In this document: piece after piece, positions 60,832-64,000 of the stretch
Numbering within the stretch: position 1 is the stretch's first letter
Layout: each line of letters starts with the position of its first letter
DNA from: an uncultured Saprospiraceae bacterium
GTDB taxonomy: Bacteria > Bacteroidota > Bacteroidia > Chitinophagales > Saprospiraceae
DNA: 64,000 bases
Reading direction: 5' to 3'
NCBI GenBank assembly: GCA_937941765.1
Contig: CALDGQ010000023.1
Span: 62,001-126,000 of the forward strand
Made by a program: the position numbers and the translations under genes
Notes under the pieces: generated by a model
Databases searched by the model: none
The model's input: the letters and a program-made list of their open reading frames with translations, nothing else
Told to the model about the DNA's origin: nothing

Positions 60832-60865
60832 AAAGCCCACAACATAATATGCTGTAAGCTTTTTT
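60832..60865 (+). terminator. Probable terminator after the ABC-peptidase gene
   Basis: AAGC at 60833-60836 pairs GCTT near 60858-60861, with inner pairs ACA/TGT and CAT/ATG and two mismatches, followed by a T-run. It is imperfect but well placed, 22 bp after the stop codon, and may act also for the minus-strand gene ending at 60896. Confidence 0.6.
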
Positions 60866-60895
60866 GAAAAGTTGGTAAAAATCGTTTGTTAAATC

Positions 60896-61294
60896 TTATC
60901 GAACACTATAGGTCGCTGAATCCTTATTTTCATCATGAACGATATAGTAAGTACCCGCTCTGAAAGAAGTAAAATCTAGCTTGATCCTATTTTTTTGATC
61001 TTTTTCAACATCAAATTTTTCTTCTAGGACAACCATTCCTATTGCGTTGAAAATAACAATAGTCGCACTAGATGAATTAGCATACAATTCGACAAAAGCT
61101 TGGTTTTCAATCTCTGGATCAGGGATCACAGACATTTTCATGGTTTCGTTTTCGACTACTACCTCTGTATAGCATGTCAAATTTGTGGTTGCATTCATCA
61201 AAGTTACAGATGTAATTAATAATGCAAATAGTAAAGATAATTTCAATACCTTTTGGTTAATTAATTCTCGAAATTGAGTTACATAAATTTTCAT
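60896..61294 (-). CDS. Small exported protein resembling a lone T9SS sorting domain
   Basis: The 132-residue product has a signal peptide-like segment (about residues 18-36, LKLSLLFALLITSVTLMNA) behind an unusually long basic N-terminus. The remainder (VIPDPEIENQAFVELYANS, SATIVIFNAIGMVVLEEKF, SFRAGTYYIVHDEN) matches the strand pattern of a type A T9SS C-terminal sorting domain, with little other protein in front of it. It may therefore be a free adhesin-like or accessory protein. The start could be the internal Met near residue 33, but that would remove most of the signal. Confidence 0.7.
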   Translation of the reverse strand: MKIYVTQFRELINQKVLKLSLLFALLITSVTLMNATTNLTCYTEVVVENETMKMSVIPDPEIENQAFVELYANSSSATIVIFNAIGMVVLEEKFDVEKDQKNRIKLDFTSFRAGTYYIVHDENKDSATYSVR

Positions 61295-61694
61295 AAGTCT
61301 GAATTTTGGAGTTAAAGGTTAAATTGGTTTTTTGTTGTGTGCCTCTTTCTCCCATGCTTCCAAAACAGTACCTCTTTGCCAATTTCAAATCTAATCTGTG
61401 ACATTATAATGGAATTCATATACTAGCAATTTTCAATGTCAATTGAGCTACCGCAACTGATATCGATTTAATTCAACATCTTTAAATCATCTTGGATGAA
61501 CTACATAAATCAGGTAGTATTTATTTAACTAATATCAATACATTTACATTCTTCAATCAGTGAGCTAACAGTTCTTTTGAAAAAATTCTAAATAAAAACA
61601 TTATTTACGTTTTCAAAAAAGTTGCTGGCACCTCATTAAATATTAATTTATTTAAATATTATTCTAATTTTAGAGTCTAATAAAAAATTAACTC
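61295..61694. other. Intergenic region upstream of the peroxiredoxin-like gene
   Basis: These 400 bp contain no convincing gene on either strand. The last 60 bp before the ATG at 61695 are very AT-rich (AAATATTAATTTATTTAAATATT) and probably carry the promoter. I see no operator, repeat or hairpin that stands out. Confidence 0.5.
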
Positions 61695-62284
61695 ATGAGA
61701 TATATTTCAATCCTTTTCTTTGCTATTATTTGCCAAATTGGTATTTCTCAAGATGCTAGATTTGAAATTTGTCCTTTGAAGGTCGGAATGGATATTCCAG
61801 AAGCAGCAATTTACAGCATTGATCACAAACAAGTTTCTTTAAACGCGCTTACATCTGAAAAGCCTACGATACTGATTTTTTACAGAGGTGCTTGGTGTGG
61901 CTATTGCACGAAACATCTAGCTGAATTAAATGATGCAAAAGAAAGTATTGAAAACTAGGCTATCAAATAATAGGAATCACGATTGATAAAGTGGACAAAC
62001 TATCAGAATCTTCAAGTACTGAAATTCCAGTTTATTCCGATGCCAATTTAGCAGCAACCAAAGGATTTGGATTGGACTGGAAAGTAAATGATGAACTATT
62101 CAAAAAATATAAAGAAAAATACAATCTTGATTTGGAAGATTGGAGTGGTCAATCACATCATGAACTCCCAGTTCCCGCTGTATTTATTGTAAAAGATGGA
62201 ACGGTTCAATTCCAATATGTTAATCCAAATCATAACACAAGACTTAAAGTAAATACGTTGTTGGGAATTCTTGAGACTTTGTAA
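61695..62284 (+). pseudogene. AhpC/TSA peroxiredoxin-like exported protein, frameshifted
   Basis: The reading begins with a signal peptide (residues 1-19) and a redoxin domain with CxxC in FYRGAWCGYCTKHLAEL, then stops at TAG 61956-61958. The -1 frame continues the domain without a gap: from 61952 it reads KLGYQIIGITIDKVDKLSE, on through the conserved VPAVFIVKDGTVQFQYVNPNH to a TAA at 62284. One missing base in the A-run at 61951-61954 explains it. Either the gene is inactivated, or there is a sequencing error. No canonical slippery heptamer or downstream hairpin supports programmed frameshifting. Confidence 0.88.
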
Positions 62285-62395
62285 TTAATATACATCAACT
62301 TAACTTGACAAACATTATAAAAATACCCTATATTTGCGGCACTTTATAACTAATATCAATTAAGCAATTTAATTGATACAAAAAAATATTTAAAA

Positions 62396-62860
62396 ATGGG
62401 ATTAATTTCATTCATCAAAGGAGCAGGGAAAAAATTGTATGGTAAGAAAGAAGCCGCTCCAGTTGCACCAACAGAAACAGCACCTCCAAGCAAAACAGAT
62501 TTATTGAAAGCAGAAGTTGCTAGATTGGGTATTCCAGTAGAGAACTTAAATGTAGAAGTATCAGAAATGGTTACCGTTTCAGGAGTCACTAACAACAATG
62601 CGGATCGTGAAAAAATCATTTTGGCAATGGGGAATATCGATTGTGTTGGTTGTGTTGATGACCATATTACAGTTACCAATCCAGAACCAGAAGCAACTTT
62701 CCATGTTGTACAAAAAGGAGATTCTTTATCAAAAATTTCAAAAGTAGTTTATGGAGATCCTATGAAGTACAATGCAATTTTTGAAGCAAACAAACCAATG
62801 TTGGATCATCCTGATAATATTTATCCAGGTCAGACATTGAGAATTCCACCAGTTGCATAA
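62396..62860 (+). CDS. BON-LysM protein, Kbp/YgaU-like
   Basis: After a short basic N-terminus (MGLISFIKGAGKKLYGKK) and an alanine/proline-rich linker, the 154 residues contain a BON domain (about 40-95, with VEVSEMVTVSGVTNNNADREKIILAMGNIDCVGCVDDHITV) and a LysM domain (about 102-152, with TFHVVQKGDSLSKISKVVYGDPMKYNAIFEANKPML and YPGQTLRIP). This is the order and length of the E. coli Kbp (YgaU) potassium-binding protein. It lacks an export signal. A strong terminator follows. Confidence 0.92.
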   Translation: MGLISFIKGAGKKLYGKKEAAPVAPTETAPPSKTDLLKAEVARLGIPVENLNVEVSEMVTVSGVTNNNADREKIILAMGNIDCVGCVDDHITVTNPEPEATFHVVQKGDSLSKISKVVYGDPMKYNAIFEANKPMLDHPDNIYPGQTLRIPPVA

Positions 62861-62882
62861 ATTTTCATTGAATCAGCTTGTA

Positions 62883-62920
62883 AAAAAGAGGTTGGCTAAT
62901 TGATTAGTCAACCTCTTTTT
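62883..62920 (+). terminator. Strong intrinsic terminator after the BON-LysM gene
   Basis: A 12-bp perfect stem (62883-62894 with 62909-62920) is continued by an inner CTAA/TTAG pairing and followed by GGTTTTT. It is 22 bp after the stop codon. Confidence 0.88.
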
Positions 62921-63103
62921 GGTTTTTGGTTGCTTAAAGCGTCTCCGCTTTAGATGCTGATTGTAACATACACTAACCTCTTTCAAACTTCTGAAGCGAA
63001 CACACTTCAAGTAACTGACTGAGATTATTAAATAAACTCATATCAACTTATGATGTAACAAGCAAATGAATTATCTTAGAGCTTTAACGCACAAATTTAC
63101 AAC

Positions 63104-64000
63104 ATGTCTACTAAATTTACTTTCCTTTTTCTATTAATCACTTTTGCACTTCATGGACAACAAATTCCAGATGAAGCAACTCCTATGCGGATAGTGAGAT
63201 GCAATGCAATTTCTCAAACATCTTCAGTACGTAATATCTTTGTTGACAAAAGCAATAACAAGTGGACTGCAACAAATGGAGGAATTTTCAAAATACATTC
63301 CGCAGATAATGCAACCAAAGAAATCATTCCTCCAAATTCTTGGTCTCTACTCCGATTCAGAGGTGGCAATGAAATGATTCATTTGGACAGGCAAAAGATG
63401 TCAGACTTGTTTTTGGAAGCAAATGAAGAACTTATTGAAAAAGATAAAGTAACCGCTTCGTTTTTGGATAAAAAGAAAAATGAACTGTGGGTGGGTACTT
63501 CTTTATCTGGTGTTTATCAATTTAAAATCGGTGATAATATCACTTTGATGAAAAGATATAATACGGAAAATTCTAAAATGAAATCAGATTATGTCAACTC
63601 CATTTTAATAGACAAATATTCGAGATTTTGGATTGGAACTAAAAGTGGTGTGCTATATGGCAATCAAAAAGGAAAAGTAAAACACTATGAACCGGATCAT
63701 AACATTATTGCAATTACTGCTTTAGGACCTCATGTTTGGATTTTAGGAAACAACGTGTTATGGCAAATTGATCAGAAAAATAGATGGATACCCGGCTCAG
63801 TAGATCAACGTTGTGCAAAAGGAGAAATTAAAGATATCCAATATGACAGCGAAGGTCGACTTTGGGTGGCATCAGATATCATTGTTAGATATGATGTGGT
63901 TAATGATGTGGTTGAAAAATTTGATAAATCCAATGGATTCAATGGTAGTAATATTAATGTTATACAAGTAGATCAAGAAGATGCACTTTGGGTGGGTACA
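63104..64000 (+). CDS. Two-component regulator propeller protein, 5' part (continues beyond the window)
   Basis: The visible 299 residues start with a signal peptide (MSTKFTFLFLLITFALHGQQ) and then show Reg_prop-type repeats: VRNIFVDKSNNKWTATNGGIFK, VNSILIDKYSRFWIGTKSGV, IKDIQYDSEGRLWVASD and INVIQVDQEDALWVGT. In Bacteroidota such propellers form the periplasmic sensor part of hybrid two-component systems or exported propeller proteins with a Y_Y_Y domain. The downstream half, with any kinase or T9SS domain, lies outside the window. Confidence 0.85.
   Translation, partial: MSTKFTFLFLLITFALHGQQIPDEATPMRIVRCNAISQTSSVRNIFVDKSNNKWTATNGGIFKIHSADNATKEIIPPNSWSLLRFRGGNEMIHLDRQKMSDLFLEANEELIEKDKVTASFLDKKKNELWVGTSLSGVYQFKIGDNITLMKRYNTENSKMKSDYVNSILIDKYSRFWIGTKSGVLYGNQKGKVKHYEPDHNIIAITALGPHVWILGNNVLWQIDQKNRWIPGSVDQRCAKGEIKDIQYDSEGRLWVASDIIVRYDVVNDVVEKFDKSNGFNGSNINVIQVDQEDALWVGT

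Noticed and set aside
61940-61992. Programmed -1 frameshifting in the peroxiredoxin-like gene
   Set aside because: There is no canonical slippery heptamer and no clear downstream pseudoknot; a single-base loss in an A-run is simpler.
1-64000. tRNA, rRNA, prophage or transposase genes
   Set aside because: I looked for characteristic gene products and tRNA-like segments and found none that I could support.

Overview
The window is AT-rich, roughly one third G+C by eye, and looks like the chromosome of a free-living Bacteroidota bacterium, plausibly from the Saprospiria/Chitinophagia side rather than a gut Bacteroides. The signs are type IX secretion sorting domains on secreted proteins, many lipoproteins with SCxx-type lipoboxes, Bacteroidota-typical families (DUF5916, DUF4097, BlaI/BlaR1-like M56 pairs, LytS/LytTR pairs, ABC permease-M1 aminopeptidase fusions, RRM RNA-binding proteins) and few clear Shine-Dalgarno sites. 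No tRNA, rRNA, CRISPR array, prophage or transposase gene was found. The taxonomic call is inference.

Layout. 0-5 kb: an ECF sigma factor overlapping a membrane partner cut by the left edge, then small hypothetical, DUF805 and WG/TonB-C proteins. 5-12 kb: a complete nucleoside-catabolism operon on the minus strand, deoB-deoA-deoC-aldehyde dehydrogenase-deoD, in which the phosphorylases and mutase make deoxyribose 5-phosphate, DeoC cleaves it to glyceraldehyde 3-phosphate and acetaldehyde, and a two-domain ALDH16-like dehydrogenase is placed to oxidise the acetaldehyde. 12-31 kb: mostly plus-strand single genes (DUF2185, DUF1272, T9SS cargo, nitrilase, dipeptidyl peptidase IV, thioredoxin-fold T9SS protein) with a tightly packed five-gene operon at 19.9-22.5 kb. 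31-42 kb: minus-strand exported proteins (PD40 propeller, VWA/YfbK, Ntn-hydrolase with TPRs, S41 protease, DUF5916 barrel), three of which end in near-identical terminators. 42-46 kb: a BlaI-BlaR1-DUF4097 regulon with three clear palindromic operators. 46-64 kb: RRM protein, Uma2 protein, HAD and GNAT enzymes, a SecD-head/SGNH lipoprotein followed by an amidohydrolase relic, AraC and OsmC proteins, a DM13 lipoprotein with an outer-membrane protein and a LytS/LytTR two-component pair, an ABC exporter fused to an M1 peptidase, a frameshifted peroxiredoxin-like gene, a BON-LysM protein and the start of a large two-component propeller protein.

The most unusual DNA is non-coding. At 16.09-16.71 kb there are four tandem 157-bp units. 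Each has a 15-bp inverted repeat, a 33-35-codon ORF and a small hairpin followed by seven T; that hairpin shows a compensatory base-pair change between units. The last ORF stops 5 bp before the nitrilase start. Separately, at least five intergenic elements (near 0.9, 13.1, 51.1, 55.25 and 56.2 kb) are built from 7-bp or 9-bp periodic words. Two form perfect 22-bp and 28-bp hairpins. Each uses a different word, and the central parts contain GTGA-like motifs.
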